A program made the translations under genes and the position numbers. Of a DNA stretch of 5,131 bases, positions 1-5,131 are shown piece by piece; the stretch's first letter is position 1; the number at the start of each line of letters is the position of its first letter. The stretch covers positions 1-5,131 of the forward strand of contig JAHENW010000089.1 of NCBI GenBank assembly GCA_018610025.1. Reading direction: 5' to 3'. Origin of the DNA: Thermoplasmatota archaeon. Its GTDB lineage: Archaea > Thermoplasmatota > Thermoplasmata > Halarchaeoplasmatales > Halarchaeoplasmataceae. Below the pieces are notes generated by a model. It worked only from the letters and a program-made list of their open reading frames with translations. It did not search any database and was not told the origin of the DNA.

Positions 1-1
1 G

Positions 2-121
2 AGGATATTGGCCCGTGAGACAGGTAGATCGGCCGAGGAGATGGACGAACCCACCTCTAGACCGCCTTCTGTACCTGTGAGTTTCGGTCTTTTAGCCGGG
101 GAGGATAATGAAGATGAGTGA
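2..121 (+). CDS. C-terminal end of BFD-like [2Fe-2S] / FAD-dependent dehydrogenase subunit (5' partial)
   Basis: An open frame enters from the left edge and ends at TGA 119-121, giving about 39 residues. It reads ILARETGRSAEEMDEP and then SRPPSVPVSFGLLAG. This resembles the tail that follows the BFD-like [2Fe-2S] cysteine domain in HcnA/HcnB-, sarcosine-oxidase-alpha- and dye-linked proline-dehydrogenase-alpha-type proteins, where an A-ETG-s-ee-segment leads into RPP--PV-lg-LAG. The cysteines themselves would lie upstream, outside the window. The reading frame overlaps the next gene, a DadA/SoxB-like flavoprotein, by 8 nt (or 14 nt with the earlier start). This is the usual alpha-beta order of these heteromeric dehydrogenases and supports the call. 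Whether it is a standalone small Fe-S protein or the end of a large FAD/NAD(P) subunit cannot be told from this fragment. The identification rests on remembered family consensus and a short piece. Confidence 0.68.
   Translation, partial: RILARETGRSAEEMDEPTSRPPSVPVSFGLLAGEDNEDE
98..104 (+). promoter_or_regulatory. Shine-Dalgarno site that decides the start of the flavoprotein gene
   Basis: GGGGAGG lies 9 nt before the ATG at 114 and only 3 nt before the ATG at 108. The spacing favours 114 as the true start. The site sits inside the last codons of the upstream reading frame, as expected for translational coupling in a packed operon. Confidence 0.6.
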
Positions 122-1259
122 GGAAGCGGGTGCAGTGATCATCGGAGGCGGTGTGAACGGTCTTGGAACCGCTTACTATCTTGGTAAGAAAGGTTATGAC
201 GATGTAATAGTTCTAGAGAAATCATACATCGGCTCTGGAGCTAGTGGCAGAAGTGGTGGGGGTATCAGGCAGCAGTGGACATCGAAGGAAAACGTGAAGC
301 TAGCCAAAAGGACAAGGAAAAGATTCGAGAAATTGGATGAAGAACTCGATACAGATATAGAATTCTATCAGGGCGGTTATCTGGTCTTAGCTTTCACCGA
401 AGAGGAGACGGAGCAGTTCCCGAAAAACGTCGAGATGCAGAACAGTTTGGGTCTAGATACAAAATACATCAGTCCAGAGGAGGCGAAGGAGATAGTTCCA
501 CAGCTGGATATCTCTGATGTTAAAGGTGCGACCTTCAACGGAACGGACGGCACCATGTATCCCTTTCCAGTTGTCAACGGTTACGCTAGGGCTGTCAGAG
601 AGATGGGTATCGATGTAAGGGATCATACGGAAGTGCTGGATATCGAACGGGACGGGGATGAGATAACTGCCGTTAAAACTGACGATGGAGTGATAGAAAC
701 GGATACCGTGGTGAACGCCGCTGGAGGCTGGTCTAGTAATGTAGCAGAGATGCTGGATGTAGAACTGCCTAACAAACCGTACAGGCACGAGATAATGGTC
801 ACTGAACCTTACGAACGCTTCTTAGAACCCATGGTCATCTCTTTCCACCACGGTATATACTTCAGCCAGTCCGCGCACGGTAACGTGGTCGGTGGTATAG
901 GAAATCCAGATGAGGAACCTGGCCTCAACCAGCGTTCCAGCCTTTGGTTCATGAAGAAATTTTCCGACACACTCCTCGATTTCATTCCCGCTTTTGGGGG
1001 TGTGAACATGATAAGACAGTGGGCGGGATTCTACGATACCACACCGGACGGTCAACCGATTATCGGTTCCGTTCCAGAGGTTGAACGATTCTATCAGCTC
1101 AATGGTTTCAGCGGCCATGGATTCATGGTCTCTGCAGCAGTGGATGAGGTGACGGCTGAGCTGGTTTCAGGCGAGTCCCCCTCATTCGATATAGAGCGCT
1201 TGAACGTGAAAAGGTTCGAAGAGATGGACATCGAAGAGGAAGGGGGCGTAGTCGGCTAG
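114..1259 (+). CDS. FAD-dependent oxidoreductase, DadA / sarcosine oxidase beta (SoxB) family
   Basis: A soluble flavoprotein of 381 residues, normal length for DAO-family amine/amino-acid oxidoreductases, which oxidise a secondary or primary amine to an imine and reduce FAD. The Rossmann FAD motif GGGVNG is at residues 11-16, with the ribose-binding acid at the end of beta-2 (VLEK, E35). SGRSGGGIRQQW (44-55) is the typical SoxB-like second flavin contact. VNAAGGWS (200-207) is the conserved NAAG strand. The C-terminal FAD segment comprises DTTPDGQPIIG (308-318) and LNGFSGHGFMVSAAV (329-343). The exact substrate cannot be read: sarcosine, proline, glycine or a D-amino acid are all possible. 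An upstream Fe-S/FAD partner tail and a downstream LysE exporter imply a membrane-linked dehydrogenase complex passing electrons onward rather than a simple oxidase. An alternative ATG lies at 108, but the ribosome-binding site at 98-104 fits 114 better. The last ~15 residues are very acidic (EEMDIEEE) and look like an appended tail. Confidence 0.9.
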   Translation: MSEEAGAVIIGGGVNGLGTAYYLGKKGYDDVIVLEKSYIGSGASGRSGGGIRQQWTSKENVKLAKRTRKRFEKLDEELDTDIEFYQGGYLVLAFTEEETEQFPKNVEMQNSLGLDTKYISPEEAKEIVPQLDISDVKGATFNGTDGTMYPFPVVNGYARAVREMGIDVRDHTEVLDIERDGDEITAVKTDDGVIETDTVVNAAGGWSSNVAEMLDVELPNKPYRHEIMVTEPYERFLEPMVISFHHGIYFSQSAHGNVVGGIGNPDEEPGLNQRSSLWFMKKFSDTLLDFIPAFGGVNMIRQWAGFYDTTPDGQPIIGSVPEVERFYQLNGFSGHGFMVSAAVDEVTAELVSGESPSFDIERLNVKRFEEMDIEEEGGVVG

Positions 1260-1263
1260 AATC

Positions 1264-1860
1264 ATGTGGGAACCTTTACTTCTTCTGGGAGCGACGGTCG
1301 TTATATCGCTCAGTGGAGTCATGATGCCTGGCCCGGTGACTGCCGGAGCTATCGCAAAGGGTGCGGAGGATAAGAAAGCTGGTATCAAGATCGCTCTTGG
1401 TCACGCGATGATCGAGTTTCCCATAATCGCTCTGGTAGCTTTGGGCTTAACTTTCATAGCTTCATGGGAGGCCAAAGCTGTTATCGGAGTGGTCGGCGGT
1501 GTTCTTCTGATCTATCTGGGCATCCAGCTTTTTAGGCCGGTGAAAAAAGAGGAAAAGAGATTTCCTTATTCTGCTACGATGGTCGGAATCATGACAAGCG
1601 TTGCGAACCCTTACTTCTTTATCTGGTGGGCTACAGTGGGTGCTGCGCTGATAACAAGAGCGCTGAAGTACGGTGTGCTGTTTTTGATTATATTCGCTGT
1701 GGTTCACTGGTCATGCGATCTGATGTGGGATTCATTTTTGACTTTCTCATCTCACGGAACACTGGATTACTGGCAAAAGCACCGAAGAAAGGTGTTCGCC
1801 GTCTGTGGAGCCATAATGCTGGTTTTCGGTGCGTGGTTCATCGTTTCGCCTTTTATTTAG
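1264..1860 (+). CDS. LysE-family amino-acid exporter
   Basis: A 198-residue integral membrane protein, standard length for the LysE/RhtB family of proton-coupled amino-acid exporters. It shows about six hydrophobic segments (approximately residues 4-31, 42-66, 71-90, 105-130, 136-158, 176-196). Family marks are the PGP motif in the first helix (MMPGPVTAGAI, PGP at 22-24), a GH pair leading into helix 2 (46-47), the glycine-rich helix ending LLIYLGIQLF (81-90), and the NP pair of helix 4 (SVANPYFFIWW, NP at 115-116). The basic loop RPVKKEEKRF (91-100) is probably cytoplasmic. The ATG follows the stop of the flavoprotein gene by 4 nt without a clear nearby Shine-Dalgarno, so re-initiation or coupling is likely. 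Context suggests export of an amino acid that is a substrate or by-product of the dehydrogenase, but specificity cannot be inferred. The gene's last 8 nt overlap the convergent minus-strand gene. Confidence 0.88.
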   Translation: MWEPLLLLGATVVISLSGVMMPGPVTAGAIAKGAEDKKAGIKIALGHAMIEFPIIALVALGLTFIASWEAKAVIGVVGGVLLIYLGIQLFRPVKKEEKRFPYSATMVGIMTSVANPYFFIWWATVGAALITRALKYGVLFLIIFAVVHWSCDLMWDSFLTFSSHGTLDYWQKHRRKVFAVCGAIMLVFGAWFIVSPFI

Positions 1861-1883
1861 TTCGTTCTTTATGAGTTTCTATG
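1851..1883 (+). terminator. Possible U-tract terminator of the dehydrogenase-exporter operon
   Basis: The plus strand is T-rich over the end of the LysE gene (TTTTATTTAG, then TTCGTTCTTTATGAGTTTC). Archaeal RNA polymerase can terminate on such T-tracts without a hairpin. The tracts are short and interrupted, and they coincide with the last codons of the convergent gene, so this is a weak call. Confidence 0.25.
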
Positions 1884-2632
1884 TCTAGTATCTCGATGAG
1901 CTTCAGCAGCCTCGCCCGTATGGTTCTGAAGACGAGATTGGATATGAGAAGCACACCGCCGAGACCGAGAAGATAGTACAGGCCGGACTGCAGTTCCAGG
2001 TATATGGTTATGGTGTTCAGAAGGTTGAAGATTAGATGTATAGATATTCCAGCTGAGAAGTACATGGCTAGATGCGTATAATCGTAATCTACCATTGCAC
2101 TGGAAACTCCGTAACCAGTTGCAGCCGTGGAACTGCCGTGAAGCAGTATGGTTGACACGCTGGCCATGATGAGGAATAGGAGCGTTGGGATCTCATACCC
2201 ACCGATCATCTCAGTCTGCCATGTGAACGCGACATAAAGATAAGCTACATTTGCGAATCCACCGAATCCCAGGCCTAGAATCGCACCGTGGATCAGGCCA
2301 TCCTCCACCTCGTCCAATTCTTTTTTCACCAAAAGCAGACCGACGGCCTTGAGTCCTTCACCCACAAGGGGGAACAGGATGACGATGATGAAAACATTGG
2401 ATATCGAGCGGAAGAACTGGAAGTACTCGTGTTCCCTTTCTACCTGCCCATATATGAGAGAGGAGATGAGCAGGAAGATGCCCGCCGCGATACCACCCCA
2501 GAGGTATCCCAGCGCGACGTATCTCCACGGCTCTTTCTTATATTCCTCTATATTTCGTATATATATCGAGTAGGCCAGGGAAGGGACGAACGATACGGCC
2601 AAAACAATTATCCATTTGAGCGGGAGGTTCAT
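1853..2632 (-). CDS. PrsW-like putative intramembrane metalloprotease with divergent motifs
   Basis: A 259-residue polytopic membrane protein with about seven to eight hydrophobic segments. Its layout follows the PrsW family, glutamic-type or metal-dependent membrane proteases whose Bacillus member cleaves the anti-sigma factor RsiW. Motif 1, usually EExxK, is here GEGLK (residues 91-95), keeping the second Glu (E92) and the Lys (K95). Motif 2 is EDGLIHGAILGLGFGGFAN (110-128), matching the ED-GxxxGxxxGLGF block but with A127 where the family usually has Glu before Asn. Motif 3 keeps a His followed by small residues and Gly (LLHGSSTAATGYG, H165) but lacks the usual Arg upstream. Motif 4 is IHLIFN (H199, N203). 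A basic tail (from residue ~236, RTIRARLLK) should be cytoplasmic. An in-frame TGA 9 nt upstream and no other Met before residue 142 fix the ATG. It lies 25 nt after the upstream membrane-protein gene and is likely co-transcribed with it. CPBP/Abi-type proteins are the main alternative, but the ED-G-GLGF block favours PrsW. Confidence 0.78.
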   Translation of the reverse strand: MNLPLKWIIVLAVSFVPSLAYSIYIRNIEEYKKEPWRYVALGYLWGGIAAGIFLLISSLIYGQVEREHEYFQFFRSISNVFIIVILFPLVGEGLKAVGLLLVKKELDEVEDGLIHGAILGLGFGGFANVAYLYVAFTWQTEMIGGYEIPTLLFLIMASVSTILLHGSSTAATGYGVSSAMVDYDYTHLAMYFSAGISIHLIFNLLNTITIYLELQSGLYYLLGLGGVLLISNLVFRTIRARLLKLIEILDIETHKERTK

Positions 2633-2657
2633 CGCCCATCAATTTGAGAACGGGTAT

Positions 2658-3299
2658 TTAACTCTCATTGATTTTTCTGTATCTGTGAAACCTGTATACT
2701 AGGGCAATAGAACAAACCCCAATCCCGAAAGTGATCAGCCACGAGCCTCCCTGAGTCGTACCCGGTATGTAGCCATTCTTGTGTATTTCAAATGTTGTGT
2801 TATACTCCCCAAGGAAGCTTGCCTTATACGTACCTGGAGGAACCAGTCTGTTCATTTTTTTCCTTGAATGCTCCTCAACCTCCGTATATTGGTCCCATTT
2901 GAAGGTCTGTTCTACCTTTACCCTATCTACTCTTATAGCGGGTCTTATTGGGGGCCTTTTTTCGAATACAACTTCCCCAGTTTCTTTATTCGATATGGTC
3001 AGATAAGTTTCAAGAGAGGTAGCATCAAAATCGGGGCAATTCTCCCACATCAATTTGAAATATACTGGCTCTCCTACTGAATAGTTTTTCTTGTCTGTGG
3101 TTATATGTTCGTCTCCTTCCAATTGAACGTTTTTTCCCTCTGGATTATCTGGCTGTGTGAATGAATAGAAGGTCCACCCAAGGGTTGTATAGAAGGATAA
3201 TATGGATGAAAGTATCAAAAGGACCACCACCAATGCCAGCAACCTTTCCCATCTGCAATTTTTGATACCTCTCCTTATCTTTCTCAAAACACCCTTCAT
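2658..3299 (-). CDS. Membrane-anchored protein with external beta-rich domain, function unknown
   Basis: I do not recognise this 213-residue protein. The N-terminus is strongly basic (MKGVLRKIRRGIKNCRWER) and is followed by a hydrophobic helix at about 20-41. A polar domain follows (about 45-183), then a second helix at about 186-203 and a basic tail RFHRYRK. By the positive-inside rule both ends are cytoplasmic and the middle domain is outside. The domain has alternating strand-like segments, including KKNYSVGEPVYFKLMW (70-85), LETYLTISNKETGEVVF (96-112) and PPGTYKASFLGEYNTTFEI (154-172). The Y-x-GEPV-F and PGTY patterns are typical of Ig-like or macroglobulin-like beta sandwiches. N-x-S/T sequons occur at N72 and N167. 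Archaea can glycosylate such sites outside the cell. An in-frame TAG 15 nt upstream makes the ATG at 3299 the first possible Met. A hand count gives 42% GC over 2701-3300, lower than the purine genes. It is the first gene of a probable operon with the PrsW-like gene. Confidence 0.75.
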   Translation of the reverse strand: MKGVLRKIRRGIKNCRWERLLALVVVLLILSSILSFYTTLGWTFYSFTQPDNPEGKNVQLEGDEHITTDKKNYSVGEPVYFKLMWENCPDFDATSLETYLTISNKETGEVVFEKRPPIRPAIRVDRVKVEQTFKWDQYTEVEEHSRKKMNRLVPPGTYKASFLGEYNTTFEIHKNGYIPGTTQGGSWLITFGIGVCSIALVYRFHRYRKINES

Positions 3300-3323
3300 T
3301 CTTTTCCCTATCTACAATACTCG

Positions 3324-3340
3324 TATTTAAAATATAAAAT
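3324..3340 (-). promoter_or_regulatory. TATA box region for the minus-strand membrane operon
   Basis: Read on the minus strand, this stretch is ATTTTATATTTTAAATA. The TTTAAATA part (3331 down to 3324) is a close match to the archaeal TATA box. It is centred about 28 nt before the ATG at 3299, which places the transcription start at or next to the start codon, so the mRNA would be leaderless. The overlapping TTTATATT could give a start about 10 nt earlier. No strong Shine-Dalgarno precedes the ATG. Confidence 0.5.
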
Positions 3341-3351
3341 AATTTGGATTA

Positions 3352-3367
3352 GAAAACCTATTAAACA
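3352..3367 (+). promoter_or_regulatory. Putative BRE/TATA element for purS
   Basis: GAAAACCTATTAAACA combines a purine-rich BRE-like half (GAAAA) with a TATA-like TATTAAAC. It is centred roughly 27-31 nt before the purS ATG at 3394, so transcription would start at or just before the start codon. A stronger-looking TTTAAAATA at 3326-3334 could instead drive a transcript with a ~35-nt leader. Which is used cannot be decided by eye. Confidence 0.4.
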
Positions 3368-3393
3368 ACCTTCCAATTTACATCCGTGGTTAG

Positions 3394-3639
3394 ATGGTAG
3401 TCGCTGAAGTCGTTATCGAACTGAAGGAAGGCGTGGCCGACCCCGAAGGCATGAATACGAAGAAGGCACTCAACCTTTTAGGATGGGATGTTGAAGGAGT
3501 CAAATCAGGCAAGATATTCGAGATAGATCTGGGTGAGGATATAGATGAAGATGAGGCCAGAGAAGAGGTGGAAGAGATGTGCAAGAGGCTCCTGGCCAAT
3601 CCCGTGATCCAGACCTATGATATCACCCTAGAGGGTTAG
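3394..3639 (+). CDS. purS: PurS subunit of phosphoribosylformylglycinamidine (FGAM) synthase
   Basis: An 81-residue protein of normal PurS length. PurS bridges PurL and PurQ in the three-part FGAM synthase, the fourth step of purine synthesis, which converts FGAR to FGAM with ATP and glutamine. Family marks are an N-terminal strand [14 protein letters not shown] (6-19, consensus V-LK-GV-DP-G), [21 protein letters not shown] (about 24-44, the aLk-LG-V---GK motif), and the C-terminal block [16 protein letters not shown] (61-76, matching C--LLaNPVIe-y-i). It has 21 acidic and 8 basic residues. A TAG directly before the ATG (3391-3393) fixes the start, and there is no convincing Shine-Dalgarno, consistent with a leaderless message. 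Its stop is 2 nt before purL, so the two are translated from one mRNA in a balanced way. Confidence 0.96.
   Translation: MVVAEVVIELKEGVADPEGMNTKKALNLLGWDVEGVKSGKIFEIDLGEDIDEDEAREEVEEMCKRLLANPVIQTYDITLEG
3631..3635 (+). promoter_or_regulatory. Ribosome-binding site for purL inside the end of purS
   Basis: GAGGG lies 6 nt before the purL ATG at 3642, within the last codons of purS. Its presence contrasts with the probably leaderless purS and supports coupled internal initiation. Confidence 0.45.
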
Positions 3640-3641
3640 CC

Positions 3642-5131
3642 ATGGAGCAATATATAGAGAGGGACGTGCCCTTCGAGCTGCACGAAGTGAATATTCTAGA
3701 GGCGGAGGATCAAGAACTTGAGGAGATAAGCCGCGAAAGCGGTGTCGGCCTCAGTCTAGAAGAGATGAAGACGGTGAAGAGGCATTTTGAACAGCTGGGG
3801 CGCAATCCTACGGACTTAGAGCTGGAAGCCCTTGGCCAGGCGTGGTCCGAGCACTGCTGTTATAAATCGTCCAAACCTATATTGAAGGATACTGTATTCA
3901 ACATCGACGCCCCACAGAATATTTATGTCGTGGAAGAGGATGCCGGGGTGGTAGAGTTCGACGAAGAACACGCGTACGTGGTAGCCCTGGAGAGTCATAA
4001 CCACCCCTCTGCCATCGAGCCCTACGGCGGGGCGGCCACTGGCATCGGCGGTATCGTCAGGGACGTCACATGCATGGGCGCCCAACCACTGGCATTCGTC
4101 GATCCACTCTTCTTCGGTCCCCTGGATATTCCAGAAAAAGAGATACCCGAGGGTACCAAGCATCCGTCATACCTGTTCAAAGGAGTGGTAGAGGGCATCA
4201 GCGATTACGGCAACAGGCTGGGTATACCCACAATATCTGGTATGGTTTACTTCGACGACAGCTACGTTGCCAACTGTCTCGTGAACGTTGGCTGCGTGGG
4301 GATAGCTAAAAAAGATGAACTCATACGGAGCAGGGTCGAGGAGCCCGGGGATGTCTTCATAATGGCCGGAGGTAGAACCGGCAGGGACGGTATCCACGGC
4401 GTCACCTTCGCATCCGAAGAGCTGCATGAGGAATCAGAGGAAGAGGACATAGGTGCCGTCCAGCTGGGCGATCCCATAACGAAAGAGCCGCTGATACACG
4501 TCAGCCTAGAGCTGAACAGAGAAGGCCTCCTGCAGGGCATGAAAGATTTCGGAGGGGGCGGACTGTCGTGTGTCAGTGGTGAGATGGCCTTGGCCGCAGG
4601 ATACGGTGCGGAGATACAGCTGGATAAGGTGCCGTTGACGGAAGAGGGTATGGCCCCCTGGGAGATATGGGTGTCAGAAAGTCAAGAGAGGATGATGTAT
4701 GCCGTTAAAGAAGAGGATGTGGAAGAGGTCCTTCATATGTGCGATAAATGGGACGTAGAAGCTACAGTGGTGGGTCGAGTCATAGAGGAACCGGATATCC
4801 GCGTTTCTTATGAAGGGGAGAAGATCATGGATCTGGACCTGGAATTCCAAACGGGAGGGCCGGAGTACTGTAGGCCGCTGGAGAAGGTGGATAAAACGGA
4901 AGAGATAGAGGAAAAGGATCCAGGCGAGCCCGACGATTATGAAGAAGTTATACTGAGGTTGTTGAAGAATGAAAATATCGCCAGTAAGGAATGGGTGGTG
5001 AGGCAGTACGACCACGAAGTCAGGGAGAACACCGTGGTGAAACCGCTGCAGGGAGTTTTAGGAAAGCAGGGCCCCGGGGACGCCAGCGTTCTGAAGCCCC
5101 TAGAGGATTCCTTCAAGGGGATAGCGGTCAC
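3642..5131 (+). CDS. purL: FGAM synthase large subunit PurL (3' partial, 496 codons present)
   Basis: The frame stays open from ATG 3642 to the window edge, covering 496 residues of a small-type PurL that is normally about 720-760 residues. PurL binds ATP and FGAR and forms FGAM with ammonia delivered from PurQ through the PurS-bridged complex. Motifs, in order: [15 protein letters not shown] (64-78, with the conserved SEH histidine H71), [20 protein letters not shown] (115-134, the active-site HNH with H119 and H121 and the metal/phosphate-binding region), [19 protein letters not shown] (243-261), [13 protein letters not shown] (272-284), [15 protein letters not shown] (302-316), [15 protein letters not shown] (338-352), and [17 protein letters not shown] (455-471), which opens the second half of the pseudo-twofold protein. 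No glutaminase domain is expected in this type, so a separate purQ should lie nearby. The sequence is acid-rich, with an EE/ED-rich linker around 418-437. Sampled lines are markedly more GC-rich than the adjacent membrane genes (for example 70% over 4021-4080). Confidence 0.97.
   Translation, partial: MEQYIERDVPFELHEVNILEAEDQELEEISRESGVGLSLEEMKTVKRHFEQLGRNPTDLELEALGQAWSEHCCYKSSKPILKDTVFNIDAPQNIYVVEEDAGVVEFDEEHAYVVALESHNHPSAIEPYGGAATGIGGIVRDVTCMGAQPLAFVDPLFFGPLDIPEKEIPEGTKHPSYLFKGVVEGISDYGNRLGIPTISGMVYFDDSYVANCLVNVGCVGIAKKDELIRSRVEEPGDVFIMAGGRTGRDGIHGVTFASEELHEESEEEDIGAVQLGDPITKEPLIHVSLELNREGLLQGMKDFGGGGLSCVSGEMALAAGYGAEIQLDKVPLTEEGMAPWEIWVSESQERMMYAVKEEDVEEVLHMCDKWDVEATVVGRVIEEPDIRVSYEGEKIMDLDLEFQTGGPEYCRPLEKVDKTEEIEEKDPGEPDDYEEVILRLLKNENIASKEWVVRQYDHEVRENTVVKPLQGVLGKQGPGDASVLKPLEDSFKGIAV

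Larger units (their letters stand above)
3300..3393. promoter_or_regulatory. Divergent intergenic promoter region between the membrane operon and purSL
   Basis: A 94-nt AT-rich spacer separates the divergent starts at 3299 (minus) and 3394 (plus). It contains overlapping TATA-like boxes for both directions. No clear palindromic operator or riboswitch fold was seen by eye. Given its short length, any regulator bound here could affect both the purine operon and the membrane operon. Confidence 0.55.

Noticed and set aside
453..1118. Minus-strand open frames of 66-111 codons antisense to the flavoprotein gene
   Set aside because: They lie wholly inside a gene with a full set of DAO-family motifs, have no family-like sequence or ribosome-binding site, and read as low-information shadow translations.
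1626..1874. Plus-strand 82-codon frame overlapping the end of the LysE gene
   Set aside because: It is a +1/+2 shadow of a well-supported LysE reading frame with no own start signal or recognisable sequence.
2288..2647. Plus-strand 119-codon frame opposite the PrsW-like gene
   Set aside because: Its translation is highly charged and irregular, the mirror image of a membrane-protein gene. The minus-strand frame has transmembrane segments and recognisable motifs.
3300..3393. Purine riboswitch or PurR-like operator upstream of purS
   Set aside because: The spacer is too short and AT-rich to hold a purine riboswitch aptamer, the purS message is probably leaderless, and no clear palindrome was seen.
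3816..5015. Several minus-strand frames of 86-115 codons (and one plus-strand frame) across the purL region
   Set aside because: The plus-strand PurL frame is open throughout and carries all expected motifs. The others are antisense or out-of-frame shadows.
1..5131. Search for tRNA/rRNA genes, CRISPR repeats, insertion sequences and long inverted or direct repeats
   Set aside because: None was visible. Short recurring words such as CAATTTGA (2640 and 3051) are isolated matches expected by chance in coding sequence.

Overview
The window is protein-coding almost end to end and looks archaeal. The evidence is a small PurS directly followed by a short-type PurL, TTTAAATA-like TATA boxes placed for leaderless transcripts, heavy AGG/AGA/ATA codon use, and the absence of bacterial -35/-10 promoters or hairpin terminators. 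Soluble proteins are strongly acidic (PurS has 21 D/E against 8 K/R in 81 residues), which would fit a salt-adapted euryarchaeal or Thermoplasmatota-like organism. The exact lineage cannot be fixed from sequence alone.

Layout: (1) 2-1860, plus strand, is a tightly packed amine/amino-acid operon. It holds the C-terminal end of a BFD-like [2Fe-2S]/FAD dehydrogenase subunit, a complete DadA/SoxB-type FAD-dependent oxidoreductase, and a LysE-family exporter. The genes overlap by 8 nt or are separated by 4 nt, so they are probably translated together. (2) 1853-3299, minus strand, is a two-gene membrane cassette. The first gene is an unrecognised protein with two membrane anchors around an external beta-rich domain; 25 nt downstream is a PrsW-like putative intramembrane metalloprotease with altered motifs. 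Its end overlaps the end of the LysE gene tail to tail by 8 nt. (3) 3300-3393 is a 94-nt AT-rich divergent promoter. (4) 3394-5131, plus strand, is purS and the first 496 codons of purL, the start of the FGAM synthase operon of purine biosynthesis; purL runs off the window.

Functionally, the first operon probably oxidises an imino or amino acid (sarcosine-, proline- or D-amino-acid-like) through a multi-subunit flavin/iron-sulfur enzyme, with an exporter for the substrate or a related amino acid. The purS-purL pair makes the synthase part of FGAM synthase, which needs PurQ for glutamine-derived ammonia. The part least explained by known biology is the minus-strand pair: a bitopic ectodomain protein co-transcribed with a divergent PrsW-like protein, a plausible but unproven substrate-protease or chaperone-like partnership.
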